A stretch of 38,221 nucleotides of DNA from Jiangella alba (GCF_900106035.1 NZ_FNUC01000004.1:3097501-3135721); one strand, 5' to 3'; positions 18,138 through 26,608 are shown, numbered from the stretch's first letter. A program made the numbers and translations. The notes: a model not told the origin generated them from the sequence alone.

Positions 18138-19024
18138 CGTTGCCCCCGTTCGCCGACCCGGTTGATCAGCACCGTCGCCACGAACAGCACCAGCGTCAGC
18201 ACGACGGCCAGCGCCGTCGCGATGCCGACTCGGCCGAGCAGGAACGCGTTGTTGTAGACCTGGTACGACGGCACCGTGGTCTGGGTGCCCGGCCCGCCGC
18301 TGGTCATGACGTAGACCAGGTCGAACGTCTTCAGCGCGGCGATGACGGTGAGCGTCAGCGCCACGGCCATCTCACCGCGCAGCGACGGCAGCGTGATGGC
18401 CCGGAACTCCCGGAACGGGCCGGCGCCGTCGAGCCGCGCCGCCTCGTACAGCTCCCGCGGGACGCGCGACATGCCGGCCAGGAACAGCACCAGGCACAGG
18501 CCGGTGCCGACCCAGGTGCCGACGATGCCGACCGACGGCAGCGCCCAGGCGTAGTCGCCCAGCCACGGCCGCGCCAGGGAGTCCAGGCCGACGAACCGGA
18601 GCAGGTCGTTCAGCGGCCCGTTCGGCTCGTAGATCTGCCGCCACGCGATGGCCACGACGACCATCGGGATGACCTGCGGCAGGAACAGCACGACCCGGAA
18701 GAACCCCATGCCGCGCAGCACCGCCCGGCTCATCGCCGCGGCCAGCAGCAGCCCCAGCGTCACCGGGATGACCGCGTAGAACACGATCAGCACCAGCGCG
18801 TGGACGAACGCCCCGCGCAGCTGCGGCTCGGTGAAGACGTCCTGGTAGTTCGACAGCCCGGCCCAGGTGCTGGAGCCCAGCCCGTTCCACTCGTAGAGCG
18901 AGAACTGCGCCGTCCGGGCCAGCGGGACCAGGACGAACAGGCCGAAGACCAGCAGTGCCGGGAGGATGTAGAGGTAGGCGACCCGGCGTGGTTCGCCGGG
19001 CCCCCTACTTGCGGCTACCGCCAT
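18134..19024 (-). CDS. Carbohydrate ABC transporter permease (CUT1, MalF-like)
   Basis: The 296-residue partner permease has six predicted spans and the N-terminal YLYILPALLVFGLFVLVPLARTAQFSLYEW typical of MalF-like CUT1 subunits (given as one region, about 20-50). The EAA loop YEAARLDGAGPFREFRAITLP lies near residue 195. Its ATG shares one base with the stop of the binding-protein gene (TGATG), so the genes are translationally coupled. Confidence 0.95.
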   Translation of the reverse strand: MAVAASRGPGEPRRVAYLYILPALLVFGLFVLVPLARTAQFSLYEWNGLGSSTWAGLSNYQDVFTEPQLRGAFVHALVLIVFYAVIPVTLGLLLAAAMSRAVLRGMGFFRVVLFLPQVIPMVVVAIAWRQIYEPNGPLNDLLRFVGLDSLARPWLGDYAWALPSVGIVGTWVGTGLCLVLFLAGMSRVPRELYEAARLDGAGPFREFRAITLPSLRGEMAVALTLTVIAALKTFDLVYVMTSGGPGTQTTVPSYQVYNNAFLLGRVGIATALAVVLTLVLFVATVLINRVGERGQR

Positions 19025-20385
19025 CAGCTGCCGGTGGCCGCGCTGTACTCGGCCTCGAGCGTGTCCAGGAACTGCTGCGGGTCGCTCTGCCCGGCCATGA
19101 GGTTCTGCACGGCGACGGTGAGGGTGTCGTAGAACGTCTCGGTCGCGTAGTCGAGGTACGGCACGACGAGGTCCTCTTCACCGGCCTGCGCCCACGCCGC
19201 GAACACCTCGGACTGCAGCCCGGTGGTGGTCTGCTGGTCGGCCTCGATGACCGGCAGGTTGCCCGCCTCGGTGACCGCCGTCATGGCGTCGGAGCTGGTG
19301 ATGAAGTCGATGTAGGCGGCCGCGGCCTCCTTGGCGTCGCTCTTGGCCGGGATCGCCCACGGGATGCTGATACCGCCGGTGACGAGGTGCGAGCCGCTGG
19401 CGCCGGCCGGCGGGAGCACGAAGCCGACGTCGTCGCCCATGGCCGAGGTGAGGTCGGCGACCAGCCAGGTGCCGCCGACGAAGAACACGCCGGTGCCCTG
19501 GGCGAACGCCTGCCAGGCGCTGTCGTAGTTGACGCCGTTGAAGCCCTCGACGAAGTAGCCGGCGTCGACCCACTCGCGGGTCGCCTCGGCCGCCGCGACG
19601 TTGTCGTCGGAGGTCCAGGACGAGCCCGGGCGGCCGAAGCCGAGGTTGCGGATGGTGTCGGCGTCGGAGAACTGGTTCTGGATGAACCCGAACTCGTGGA
19701 TGCCGGCCCAAGGCTCGGAGTTGCCGAACTGGATCGGCACCTCACCGGCGGCCTGCGCCGCCTGCAGCGCCGCGACGAGGTCGTCGGTGGTCTCCGGCGG
19801 CTCGATGCCGAGCGCGGCCAGCTTCGACTTGCTGTAGTAGAGGCCGACGATCTCGCCCATCTGCGGCAGGCCGTAGAGGTCGCCCTCGCCGTAGGTGGCG
19901 CCGTCCTCGCTGTACGACGCGAGCGCGCGCACCGACTCGGGGAAGCGGTCGAACCACTCGTACCCCTCGGCGTAGCCGTCGAGCGGGGTGAGCAGGCCGG
20001 ACGCGACGTACTGGCCCATCTCGGGGCGGCCGTTGTTGGCCTGGACGACGTCGGGCGCGTCGTCGCCGGACAGTGCGAGGCGCAGCGTGGTGCGCAGGTC
20101 GTCGGTGGAGCGCGACACCCGCTCGATGGTGATGTTCGGGTAGGCCTCCTCGAACGCGGCGTTGAGCGCCTCGATCTGCTCGGTCTGCCCCTCGCGGACC
20201 TCCTGGTCCCACACCGTCAGGGTGATGTCGCCCAGTTCGGACGGATCGGTGGCGACGTCGCCGGCGGTGGGTGCGCTGCCGGCGTCGTCGTCACCGTCGT
20301 CGCCCGGAGCGCACGCCCCGATCAGCAGTGCGACGGCGGCAGCCGCGCACAGCCGGGTGCTGGTCCTCGTGATCGACAGCGTCAT
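19024..20385 (-). CDS. Extracellular sugar-binding lipoprotein (ABC substrate-binding protein, family 1)
   Basis: A 453-residue lipoprotein with an N-terminal signal and lipobox IGAC (lipidated Cys about residue 25), then an acidic linker. The mature part has the family 1 solute-binding fold: TVWDQEVREGQTEQIEALNAAFEEAYP near the start, APDVVQANNGRPEMGQYV, and the hinge region GVFFVGGTWLVADL. Aromatic residues suited to stack on sugars are frequent. It delivers a mono- or oligosaccharide to the two permeases downstream. It starts 45 bp after the PfkB gene end. Confidence 0.94.
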   Translation of the reverse strand: MTLSITRTSTRLCAAAAVALLIGACAPGDDGDDDAGSAPTAGDVATDPSELGDITLTVWDQEVREGQTEQIEALNAAFEEAYPNITIERVSRSTDDLRTTLRLALSGDDAPDVVQANNGRPEMGQYVASGLLTPLDGYAEGYEWFDRFPESVRALASYSEDGATYGEGDLYGLPQMGEIVGLYYSKSKLAALGIEPPETTDDLVAALQAAQAAGEVPIQFGNSEPWAGIHEFGFIQNQFSDADTIRNLGFGRPGSSWTSDDNVAAAEATREWVDAGYFVEGFNGVNYDSAWQAFAQGTGVFFVGGTWLVADLTSAMGDDVGFVLPPAGASGSHLVTGGISIPWAIPAKSDAKEAAAAYIDFITSSDAMTAVTEAGNLPVIEADQQTTTGLQSEVFAAWAQAGEEDLVVPYLDYATETFYDTLTVAVQNLMAGQSDPQQFLDTLEAEYSAATGS

Positions 20386-20430
20386 GAGAGTCGGCCCTTT
20401 CGAAAATGTCGGTGTGCCCAGGTGCCCGGT

Positions 20431-21528
20431 TCAGCGGCCGGCCCGGAAGCCGAGCGTCGCGATGGCACGCGACACCTCCGGGACGGCGTCGTCCGGGACG
20501 ATCGTGTTCAGGAACTCGTAGTCGCCCGCGAGCGCGGGGTCCTTCGACCCCGTGTCGCGGTACCACAGCGCGATGTCGCCCCAGCCGGGCGAGGCGAGCG
20601 CGCCGCCGAAGTGCCGCACCGAGAGCGCGGCACCCAGGTTGGCCAGCCGCAGGCTGTGCAGCAGCGGCCAGCCTGCCAGCGTACCCACCATGAGACCGGC
20701 GACGAACACGTCCCCGGCGCCGGTGGGGTCGAGCGCCTCGACCGGGACCGCGGCCGCCTTCACCGGGCGGCCGGTCTCCTTGTCGAACGCGAGCGCGCCG
20801 TCGGCGCCGTTGGTCACGACCGCCAGCGGCACCAGCTCGGCCAGCTTCTCGACCGCGGCCTCGGCGCTGCCGGTGCGGGTGTAGCTCATCGCCTCGACGG
20901 CGTTGGGGGAGAAGGCATAGCAGCCGGCCAGGCTCTCGCGCAGCCGGCCGAGGTCCCAGCGGTCCTCCGGGTCCCAGCCGAGGTCGGCGAAGATCCGGCC
21001 GCCGGAGGACGCCACGGAGTCGACCCACGGCTGCCGCTCGCCGCCGAGGTCGACGAAGCAGGACCGGGCCTGCGGCGGGTGCGTGACCAGCCGGTTCAGC
21101 GCCGCGGGCTGGTGCCCGTGGGTGACCATGGCGCGGTCGCGCTGGTAGACCATCGACACCGTGACCGGCGAGTGCCAGCCGGTGACGTAGCGCGAGTAGG
21201 TGAGATCGACGCCCTCCTGGACGCCGAGCGTCTGCCGGCAGTAGTCGCCGTAGAGGTCCTCGCCGAACGTGGCGGCCAGGCCGGTGCGCAGCCCCAGCCG
21301 CGCGGCGGCGACCGCGAGGTTGGCGACGCCGCCCGGGCTGGAGCCCATGCCGTCGGCCCACACCTCGGTGCCCTGCTTCGGCGGGCCCTCCATGCCGATG
21401 AAGATGATGTCGAAGAACACGGTCCCGGTGAGGAAGACGTCCAGCTCGGGACCGCCGTCCTGGCGCTGTGCGGCCAGCGGGTCGTGCCGCGACGGTGCGC
21501 GGTACGGGTCACGAGCGATGTTCGACAC
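20431..21528 (-). CDS. PfkB family carbohydrate kinase
   Basis: The 365-residue ribokinase-fold enzyme has the substrate-side motif GSSPGGVANLAVAAARLGL (about residues 55-73). The PfkB signature DPTGAGDVFVAGL near residue 265 supplies the anion hole and catalytic Asp. It would phosphorylate a sugar or sugar derivative using ATP. I chose GTG 21528 because it is preceded by a good GAGAGGAAG ribosome site; an ATG 15 bp upstream is possible but contains that site. It is the first gene of the sugar-import operon and diverges from the DeoR regulator. Its product could supply the phosphorylated substrate for the GH4 enzyme. Confidence 0.9.
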   Translation of the reverse strand: MSNIARDPYRAPSRHDPLAAQRQDGGPELDVFLTGTVFFDIIFIGMEGPPKQGTEVWADGMGSSPGGVANLAVAAARLGLRTGLAATFGEDLYGDYCRQTLGVQEGVDLTYSRYVTGWHSPVTVSMVYQRDRAMVTHGHQPAALNRLVTHPPQARSCFVDLGGERQPWVDSVASSGGRIFADLGWDPEDRWDLGRLRESLAGCYAFSPNAVEAMSYTRTGSAEAAVEKLAELVPLAVVTNGADGALAFDKETGRPVKAAAVPVEALDPTGAGDVFVAGLMVGTLAGWPLLHSLRLANLGAALSVRHFGGALASPGWGDIALWYRDTGSKDPALAGDYEFLNTIVPDDAVPEVSRAIATLGFRAGR

Positions 21529-21585
21529 GGTGCTTCCTCTCCCCATTCCCCCAGACGCAGGGTTGCGACGAACCCTAGTGTGGCT

Positions 21586-21712
21586 GCGCGCAAATGACAA
21601 GATATGAGCGGTTGTGATGCATCCATTGGGCCGCACGCCGCTCTGACCGGGTGTTTCGCTCAGCTTTGCGCACGTTTCGGCGTGACTACTGTTCGATTGA
21701 GCGAAGATGACT
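21586..21712. promoter_or_regulatory. Divergent control region of the sugar locus
   Basis: The 198 bp between the PfkB and DeoR starts contains two widely spaced inverted repeats. TTCGCTCA (21655-21662) faces TGAGCGAA (21698-21705), and GCGCAAA (21588-21594) faces TTTGCGC (21665-21671). The region is AT-richer than its surroundings. These are candidate DeoR binding sites controlling both arms; binding is inferred, not shown. Confidence 0.45.
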
Positions 21713-21726
21713 GATATGGTGCAGCC

Positions 21727-22479
21727 GTGCTTGCGCAGCGCCGGTATGAGCTCATCATGCAGACCCTCCGTGCCGAGGGTCCGGTGTCCGTCACCGTGCT
21801 GGGCACCCGTCTCGGCGTCAGCCAGGCGACCATCCGGCGCGACCTCGCGTGGCTGGAGGAGCAGGGTCTGCTCACCCGGGTGCGCGGCGGCGCGGCCGCC
21901 AGCCCGTCGCTGGAACCGTCCTTCGCGGCCGTCGCCACCGAGGCGCACCGCGCGAAGGACGCCATCGCCCGGCGGGCGGCCGGCATGGTCGAGGACGGCG
22001 ACGTGCTGCTGCTCGACATCGGCACCACGGTGCACCGGCTGGCCGTGCACCTGCGCGGCCGCAAGGTCACCGTGATGACCGCCAACATGGCGGTCTACGA
22101 AGAGCTGCTGCCCGACCCCGACATCGAGCTGATCCTGCTCGGCGGCGTGGTGCGGCGCAACTACAAGTCGCTGGTCGGCTTCCTCACCGAGGACGCCGTC
22201 CGGCAGCTGCGTGCCGGCAAGTTGTTCATGGGGACCAGCGGGGTGCGCGCCGACGGCGCTGTCGTCGACACCACGGTGGTCGAGGTGCCGGTGCGCCGGG
22301 CCATGATCGCGGCGGCCGACCAGGTCATCCTGCTCGCCGACGCGGAGAAGTTCCCAGGGACGGGGTTCGCCAGCGTGTGCGGGCCCGACGCCCTGGACGT
22401 CGTCGTGACCGATGCGGACGAGGGCACCGAAGCCCTCGGCGCGCTCCGGGAGAACGGTGTGAAGGTGGTTCTCGTATGA
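21727..22479 (+). CDS. DeoR/GlpR family transcriptional regulator
   Basis: The 250-residue protein has the N-terminal DeoR winged helix (QRRYELIMQTLRAEGPVSVTVLGTRLGVSQATIRRDLAWLEEQGLL, residues about 4-50, with the IRRDL signature). The C-terminal sugar-phosphate sensor domain contains DIGTTVHRLA, GTSGVRAD and the final DADEGTEALGALRENGVKVVLV. Such regulators usually repress sugar operons until a phosphorylated intermediate binds. The start is GTG 21727. Its stop overlaps the GH4 start (ATGA). It likely controls both its own operon and the divergent PfkB-ABC operon. Confidence 0.94.
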   Translation: MLAQRRYELIMQTLRAEGPVSVTVLGTRLGVSQATIRRDLAWLEEQGLLTRVRGGAAASPSLEPSFAAVATEAHRAKDAIARRAAGMVEDGDVLLLDIGTTVHRLAVHLRGRKVTVMTANMAVYEELLPDPDIELILLGGVVRRNYKSLVGFLTEDAVRQLRAGKLFMGTSGVRADGAVVDTTVVEVPVRRAMIAAADQVILLADAEKFPGTGFASVCGPDALDVVVTDADEGTEALGALRENGVKVVLV

Positions 22480-23810
22480 GATTGACGATCCTCGGGGGCG
22501 GCGGATTCCGCGTCCCGCTGGTGCATCGCGCGTTGGCCAGCGAGGAGTCCGGCGTCGACACCGTCGTCCTGCACGACACCGACGCCGAACGCGTGCGGGC
22601 CGTGCAGGCGGTGCTCGAGGAACGTTCCGGTGGCCGCGGGCCGAAGCTGGTGGTCGAGAGCGACCTCGCGGCGGCCGTGCGCGGCACCGACTTCGTCTTC
22701 TCGGCCATCCGGGTCGGCGGCCTGGCCGGGCGGTCCTGCGACGAGCGGACCGCGCTCGGGCAGGGCGTGCTGGGCCAGGAGACCACCGGCGCCGGTGGCG
22801 TGCTGTACGGGCTGCGGACGGTGCCGGTCGCGCTGAAGATCGCGTCGACCATCGCCGCGGAGGCGCCGGACGCCTGGGTGATCAACTTCACCAACCCGGC
22901 CGGCATGGTCACCGAGGCGATGAGCTCGGTGCTCGGCGACCGCGTCATCGGCATCTGCGACTCCCCGGTGGGGATGTTCCGCCGGGTCGCCCGCGCGCTG
23001 GACGTCCCGATGGGCGACGCGTGGTTCGACTACGCGGGCCTCAACCACCTGGGCTGGCTGCGCCGGGTGCTGGTGAACGGGCGCGACGTGCTGCCCGACC
23101 TCCTCGCGTCGGACGACGCGCTGGGCTCGTTCGAGGAGGGGAAGCTGTTCGGGGCGCCGTGGCTGCGCTCGCTCGGCGCCATCCCGAACGAGTACCTCTA
23201 TTACTACTACTTCACCCGCGACGCCATCGCGTCGGCGCAGGCCGCGCCGGCCACCCGCGGTGAGTACCTGATCCAGCAGCAGGCCGGGTTCTACACCGGC
23301 CCGGCCGGGGCCGGTGGCGCCGCCGAGCGCTGGGACGAGGTGCGGCGCGAGCGCGAGGCCACCTACATGGCCGAGAGTCGCGAGGCCGCCGGCGTCGGCG
23401 AGCGCGACACCGCCGACCTCGACGGCGGCGGCTACGACCGCGTCGCGCTGGCGCTCATGCGGGCCATCGCGGCCGACGAGCGGGCCACGCTGGTGCTCAA
23501 CGTCCGCAACCGCTCCGCCCTCGCCGGCGTCGACGCCGACGCCGTCGTCGAGGTGCCCTGCCTGGTCGGCCGCAACGGCGCTCAGCCGCTCGCGGCCGGC
23601 GCGCTGGACCCGGCGGCGGCCGCGCTGGTGGCGGCGGTGAAGGCGACCGACCGGGCGGCCATCGCGGCGGCCAGGTCCGGGTCCCGGCGCGCGGCCGTGG
23701 CGGCCGTGGCCGGCCACCCGCTGGTCGACTCCGTCACGACGGCGGAGCGGCTGGTCGAGGCCGAGCTGGCCGCGCTGCCGGAGCTGCGCGCCGTCCTCAC
23801 CCGCGACTGA
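22476..23810 (+). CDS. GH4 family glycosidase (6-phospho-beta-glucosidase-like)
   Basis: The 444-residue enzyme has the GH4 layout: a Rossmann start LTILGGGGFRVP that binds NAD, TNPAGM near residue 145, the metal-ligand Cys161 in GICDSP, and His191 in GLNHLGW. NEYLYYYYF lies near residue 235. GH4 enzymes hydrolyse glycosides through an NAD-dependent oxidation-elimination route and need a divalent metal. Many act on 6-phosphorylated substrates. The locus has an ABC importer and a PfkB kinase but no PTS, so the substrate could be phosphorylated inside the cell or not at all. It is translationally coupled to the DeoR gene. Confidence 0.92.
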   Translation: MRLTILGGGGFRVPLVHRALASEESGVDTVVLHDTDAERVRAVQAVLEERSGGRGPKLVVESDLAAAVRGTDFVFSAIRVGGLAGRSCDERTALGQGVLGQETTGAGGVLYGLRTVPVALKIASTIAAEAPDAWVINFTNPAGMVTEAMSSVLGDRVIGICDSPVGMFRRVARALDVPMGDAWFDYAGLNHLGWLRRVLVNGRDVLPDLLASDDALGSFEEGKLFGAPWLRSLGAIPNEYLYYYYFTRDAIASAQAAPATRGEYLIQQQAGFYTGPAGAGGAAERWDEVRREREATYMAESREAAGVGERDTADLDGGGYDRVALALMRAIAADERATLVLNVRNRSALAGVDADAVVEVPCLVGRNGAQPLAAGALDPAAAALVAAVKATDRAAIAAARSGSRRAAVAAVAGHPLVDSVTTAERLVEAELAALPELRAVLTRD

Positions 23811-23853
23811 CTGAGTGCGCGGGCTGCCGCGACGGACCGGCGTGTGGCGGCCC

Positions 23854-23908
23854 GGTGACCTGAACGCCAACAGTTGGCGTTCAGGTCAACAATTGCGAAC
23901 ACCACCGC
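23854..23908. repeat. Dispersed repeat, copy 2, with 31-bp near-perfect palindrome
   Basis: Positions 23857-23871 and 23873-23887 form a perfect 15-bp inverted repeat around a single A. The same core and flanks occur at 1745-1798. It lies in the non-coding gap between the GH4 gene and the frameshifted gene. Confidence 0.7.
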
Positions 23909-23983
23909 GGTCCGGCCGACCCGGCAACGGGTCTGGCAGGCGGCCTGGCCTGAGCCGGCCCGCGGACGCGGGGGCGGGGTCTT

Positions 23984-24024
23984 CGGATCGGTGCGGGCCA
24001 CGGGGGTGCCCGCACACTGATCCG
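23984..24024. terminator. Terminator hairpin between convergent transcripts
   Basis: GTGCGGGC (23991-23998) pairs with GCCCGCAC (24008-24015). The stem continues past a small internal loop with CGGATC (23984-23989) and GATCCG (24019-24024). It ends directly at the stop of the minus-strand gene, so it would terminate the GH4 transcript and possibly the opposite one. Confidence 0.7.
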
Positions 24025-24694
24025 TCAGGCCAGCCGGTAGAGCATCGGCTGGGCGGAGATGCCGTTCGCGGCGAAGTTGGCCAGGACGAACCGGCGGAAC
24101 GACGACCTGACCAGCATCTTCGGCGCCACGTCGCGCAGCCGGTCCCACCGGCAGTGGTTGACGATGCCGTAGTCGCGCGGCTCACCGTCCAGCGGTGCCA
24201 GCACCCGCGAGTTGTCCAGGCCGGTCGCGACGTTCCACCAGCCGGCGGTGTACTCCCAGACGGGGACGAGGTCGCGCTCGTCGTCGGCGTAGAAGAAGTT
24301 GAACAGGAACACGCCGGGCCGTCCGGTCTCGACGTCGCCCATGCTCCGCGGGCTGGCGGCGGCGAACTCGAACGTCCGCCGGGCCGCGCGGCGCACCCGG
24401 CCGGCCAGCTGCTGGTAGGCGGCGTGGTCGCGCAGGTCCTCGGCGGCGCGCGGCGACACCGTCTCGACCAGGACGACGACGTCGTAGCGGGCCCGGGCGC
24501 GCAGCCGGCCGGACGTGACGGCGCGCCGCAGCAGCCGGTGGTTCTCGCCGAAGACCAGGTGGGCGAAGCCCCGGAAGACCGTCGCGCGCACGACGTCGCC
24601 GGTCGATCTCCGCGGCCAGCAGCAGGTAGCCCGACTCCGTGGGCGGCTCGAGCTCCGCGGGTGCGGGGTTGAGGTGCTCGTTGACGATGCGCAT
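24025..24694 (-). pseudogene. Conserved hypothetical gene interrupted by a +1 frameshift
   Basis: The ATG at 24694 has a good ribosome site (GGAG, 8 nt upstream) and starts about 31 residues ending LLLAAEID with the strong GC-third-position bias of real genes. The bias then drops in that frame and moves to the next frame at about 24598-24602, where GDVVRATVFRGFAHLVFGE begins and runs to the stop at 24025. Removing one base joins the two parts into a protein of about 222 residues. The downstream frame alone has only a GTG at 24591 with no ribosome site. I do not recognise the family; the C-terminal half is rich in aromatic residues (FLFNFFYADDE, VWEYTAGWWN). It lies 19 bp after the monooxygenase and probably works with it. 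A sequencing error, a real mutation or programmed shifting are all possible. Confidence 0.75.
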
Positions 24695-24713
24695 CGGGAT
24701 GTCTCCTGGGGGA

Positions 24714-25859
24714 TCAGCGGTAGGCCAGGCCGGACAGCCGGCGCGCCAGCCGGTCGCGGACGGCGGGCACGGTGCCGAGCAGGCGCAGCGCCACGTTGCG
24801 CACCGGCCGCGCCGCCGGCCCGGCGGTGGCCAGCCGAGTGAGCCGGTCGGCGAGGGCGACGATCTCGGTGGCGATCGGCCTGCGGTCCGACTCGTAGCCA
24901 TCCAGCACCTCGTCGGAGGCGCCGTCGAGCACCTCGTGCAGGCGGACGCCGAGCGCGACCGCGTCGGTGATGCCGGCGTTCATGCCCTGGCCGCCGGCCG
25001 GGCTGTGCACGTGTGCCGCGTCGCCGGCCAGGAGGATCCGGCCGCGGCGGTAGGCGCTGGCCACGCGGTGGTGCAGCCGGAACCGCGAGCTCCAGACGAC
25101 GTCGCGGACCTCGGCACGTTCGGCGCGCGGGCCCCTGGTGTCGAGGAGCTGCTGGACGAAGGCCGCGTCGGGATGCTCCGGTGCGTCGGCCACGGTGGCG
25201 ACGATGCGGTGGATGCCGCCGGGCAGGGGAGCGACGACCACCATTCCGGCGGGGGAGAAGTACAGGATGACCTCGTCGTCCGGTGCGCCGCCGGTCAGCC
25301 GGACGTCGGCGAGCACGAACGACTCGTCGTAGGCGTCGCCGTCGAACGAGATGCCCGCCTGCTCGCGGACGATGCTGTGCATGCCGTCGGCGCCGACGAC
25401 GTAACCGGCCCGGACCTGCGCTCCGTCGGCGAACGTGGCCACGACCCCGTCGCCGGCCTGCTCGAGGGCCGTCAGCCGGTGCGGCCGCAGCACCTGGCCG
25501 CCGAGCTCGGTGAGCCGGTCGAGCAGCACCCGCTCGGTGACCGCCTGCGAGATCATGAGGGTGTACGGATAGGCCGTCGGCAGCCGGTCGAACGGCACCG
25601 GCACCAAGATGCGGTCGCGGTCGCGGATGGTGAAGCGCGGTGCGTGGATGCCCAGCGCGGTCAGCCGGTCGCTCACGCCGTACGGCTCGAGTGCCTCCAG
25701 CGTGTGCGCGTGGACGACCGCCGCGCGCGACGTGGTGTCGGCGGCCGCTCGGCCGTCCACGATGAGGACGTGCTGCCCGTGCTCGGCGAGGACCGTCGCG
25801 AGGGTGAGCCCGGTGGGGCCGGCGCCGACGACGAGGACGTCGGTGGTGGTGGGAATCAT
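24714..25859 (-). CDS. FAD-dependent aromatic monooxygenase (PHBH fold)
   Basis: The 381-residue flavoprotein has the three class A hydroxylase fingerprints. These are the dinucleotide-binding GAGPTG (12-17), the DG motif GADGMHSIVREQ (about residues 160-171) and the GD motif ILLAGDAAHVHSPAGGQGMN (near 272-291). These enzymes use NAD(P)H and O2 to hydroxylate aromatic or polyketide substrates. It is slightly shorter than antibiotic-tailoring members with a C-terminal thioredoxin-like domain, which is absent. It diverges from a TetR regulator with two operator pairs between them, suggesting induction by its substrate or an antibiotic. Confidence 0.92.
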   Translation of the reverse strand: MIPTTTDVLVVGAGPTGLTLATVLAEHGQHVLIVDGRAAADTTSRAAVVHAHTLEALEPYGVSDRLTALGIHAPRFTIRDRDRILVPVPFDRLPTAYPYTLMISQAVTERVLLDRLTELGGQVLRPHRLTALEQAGDGVVATFADGAQVRAGYVVGADGMHSIVREQAGISFDGDAYDESFVLADVRLTGGAPDDEVILYFSPAGMVVVAPLPGGIHRIVATVADAPEHPDAAFVQQLLDTRGPRAERAEVRDVVWSSRFRLHHRVASAYRRGRILLAGDAAHVHSPAGGQGMNAGITDAVALGVRLHEVLDGASDEVLDGYESDRRPIATEIVALADRLTRLATAGPAARPVRNVALRLLGTVPAVRDRLARRLSGLAYR

Positions 25860-25871
25860 GATGCCGTCCTT

Positions 25872-25901
25872 GTCAACAATCGTTGGTCAACGAGCGTTGG
25901 C
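25872..25901. promoter_or_regulatory. Operator pair A for the monooxygenase/TetR unit
   Basis: Two 16-mers of form GTCAAC-N4-GTTGGY lie at 25872-25887 and 25886-25901, overlapping by 2 bp (14-bp offset). They begin 13 bp upstream of the monooxygenase start. The arrangement matches that expected for two TetR dimers on one operator. Confidence 0.75.
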
Positions 25902-25929
25902 ATCACCGTACGCACGGGTCCGCAGTTAA

Positions 25930-25959
25930 GTCAACAGTTGTTGGCAAACGCCTGTTGGT
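25930..25959. promoter_or_regulatory. Operator pair B for the monooxygenase/TetR unit
   Basis: A second pair with the same 14-bp offset: GTCAAC-N4-GTTGGC at 25930-25945 and the weaker GCAAAC-N4-GTTGGT at 25944-25959. It ends 15 bp before the TetR start codon and so overlaps that gene's likely promoter. Confidence 0.72.
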
Positions 25960-25973
25960 CTAAGCTCGGCGGC

Positions 25974-26525
25974 GTGAGACGCAGCTCGGAGGAGACGAAG
26001 GCGATCATCCTGGCCGCGGCCCGCGAGCGGTTCGCGGCCGACGGCTACGAGCGGGCCACCATCCGGGCCATCGCCGCCGACGCCCGCATCGACCCGTCGA
26101 TGGTCATGCGCTACTACGGCTCCAAGGAGAAGCTGTTCGCCGCGGCCGCGCACTTCGATCTCGACCTGCCCGACCTCGCGGCGACGCCCCGCGCCGAGAT
26201 GGGCCGGCGGCTGGTCGCGCACTTCCTCGACCGGTGGGAGGGCGACGAAGGCCTCATGGTCCTGCTGCGCTCGGGCGTCACCAACCCCGACGCGGCCGAG
26301 CGCATGCGCTCGATCTTCACCGCGCAGCTGCTGCCCATGGTGCGCCGCTTCACCACCGACGATGACGACGCCGGGCGCCGGGCCGGGCTCGCCGCCAGCC
26401 AGGTGCTGGGGCTCGCGCTGTGCCGCTACCTGCTGGCGTTCCCCCCGGTCGCCGCGATGAGCCGCGACGAGCTGGTCGACCGCGTCGGGCCCACGCTGCA
26501 GCGCTACCTCACCGACGAGCCTTAG
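25974..26525 (+). CDS. TetR family transcriptional regulator
   Basis: The 183-residue product has the HTH at residues about 5-50 (ETKAIILAAARERFAADGYERATIRAIAADARIDPSMVMRYYGSKEKLF region). The C-terminal domain contains RTLRSGVTN-like and QVLGLALCRYLLAFPP segments, typical of the TetR_C_17-like actinobacterial subgroup (a family impression only). GTG 25974 is the first start next to the HTH. It diverges from the monooxygenase and almost certainly binds the two operator pairs between them, regulating itself and the monooxygenase. Confidence 0.92.
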   Translation: MRRSSEETKAIILAAARERFAADGYERATIRAIAADARIDPSMVMRYYGSKEKLFAAAAHFDLDLPDLAATPRAEMGRRLVAHFLDRWEGDEGLMVLLRSGVTNPDAAERMRSIFTAQLLPMVRRFTTDDDDAGRRAGLAASQVLGLALCRYLLAFPPVAAMSRDELVDRVGPTLQRYLTDEP

Positions 26526-26560
26526 ACGGCGCCAGTGCGCACCCGTCCGCCGATCAACTG

Positions 26561-26604
26561 CGGCCCGAGGGGTGCCGCCGCGCGCGGCGACACCCCTCGG
26601 GCCG
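26561..26604. terminator. Bidirectional terminator
   Basis: Twenty-base arms (26561-26580 and 26585-26604) with a single mismatch enclose a CGCG loop. It lies between the convergent TetR and protease genes. Confidence 0.88.
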
Positions 26605-26608
26605 GCCG

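Noticed and set aside
16398..18257. Plus-strand open frame of about 620 codons
   Set aside because: Antisense to the permease and PIG-L genes, with atypical amino-acid content (Arg/Gln/His-rich shadow).
18955..21597. Plus-strand open frame of about 880 codons
   Set aside because: It lies antisense to the sugar-binding protein, permease and PfkB genes. In GC-rich DNA the complementary frame often lacks stops; codon bias supports the minus-strand genes.
23857..23887. Palindrome considered as a third operator for the TetR regulator at 25974
   Set aside because: It shares the GTTGGC half-site, but the half-sites are separated by 1 bp instead of 4, and it is also found near 1753, far from this regulon.
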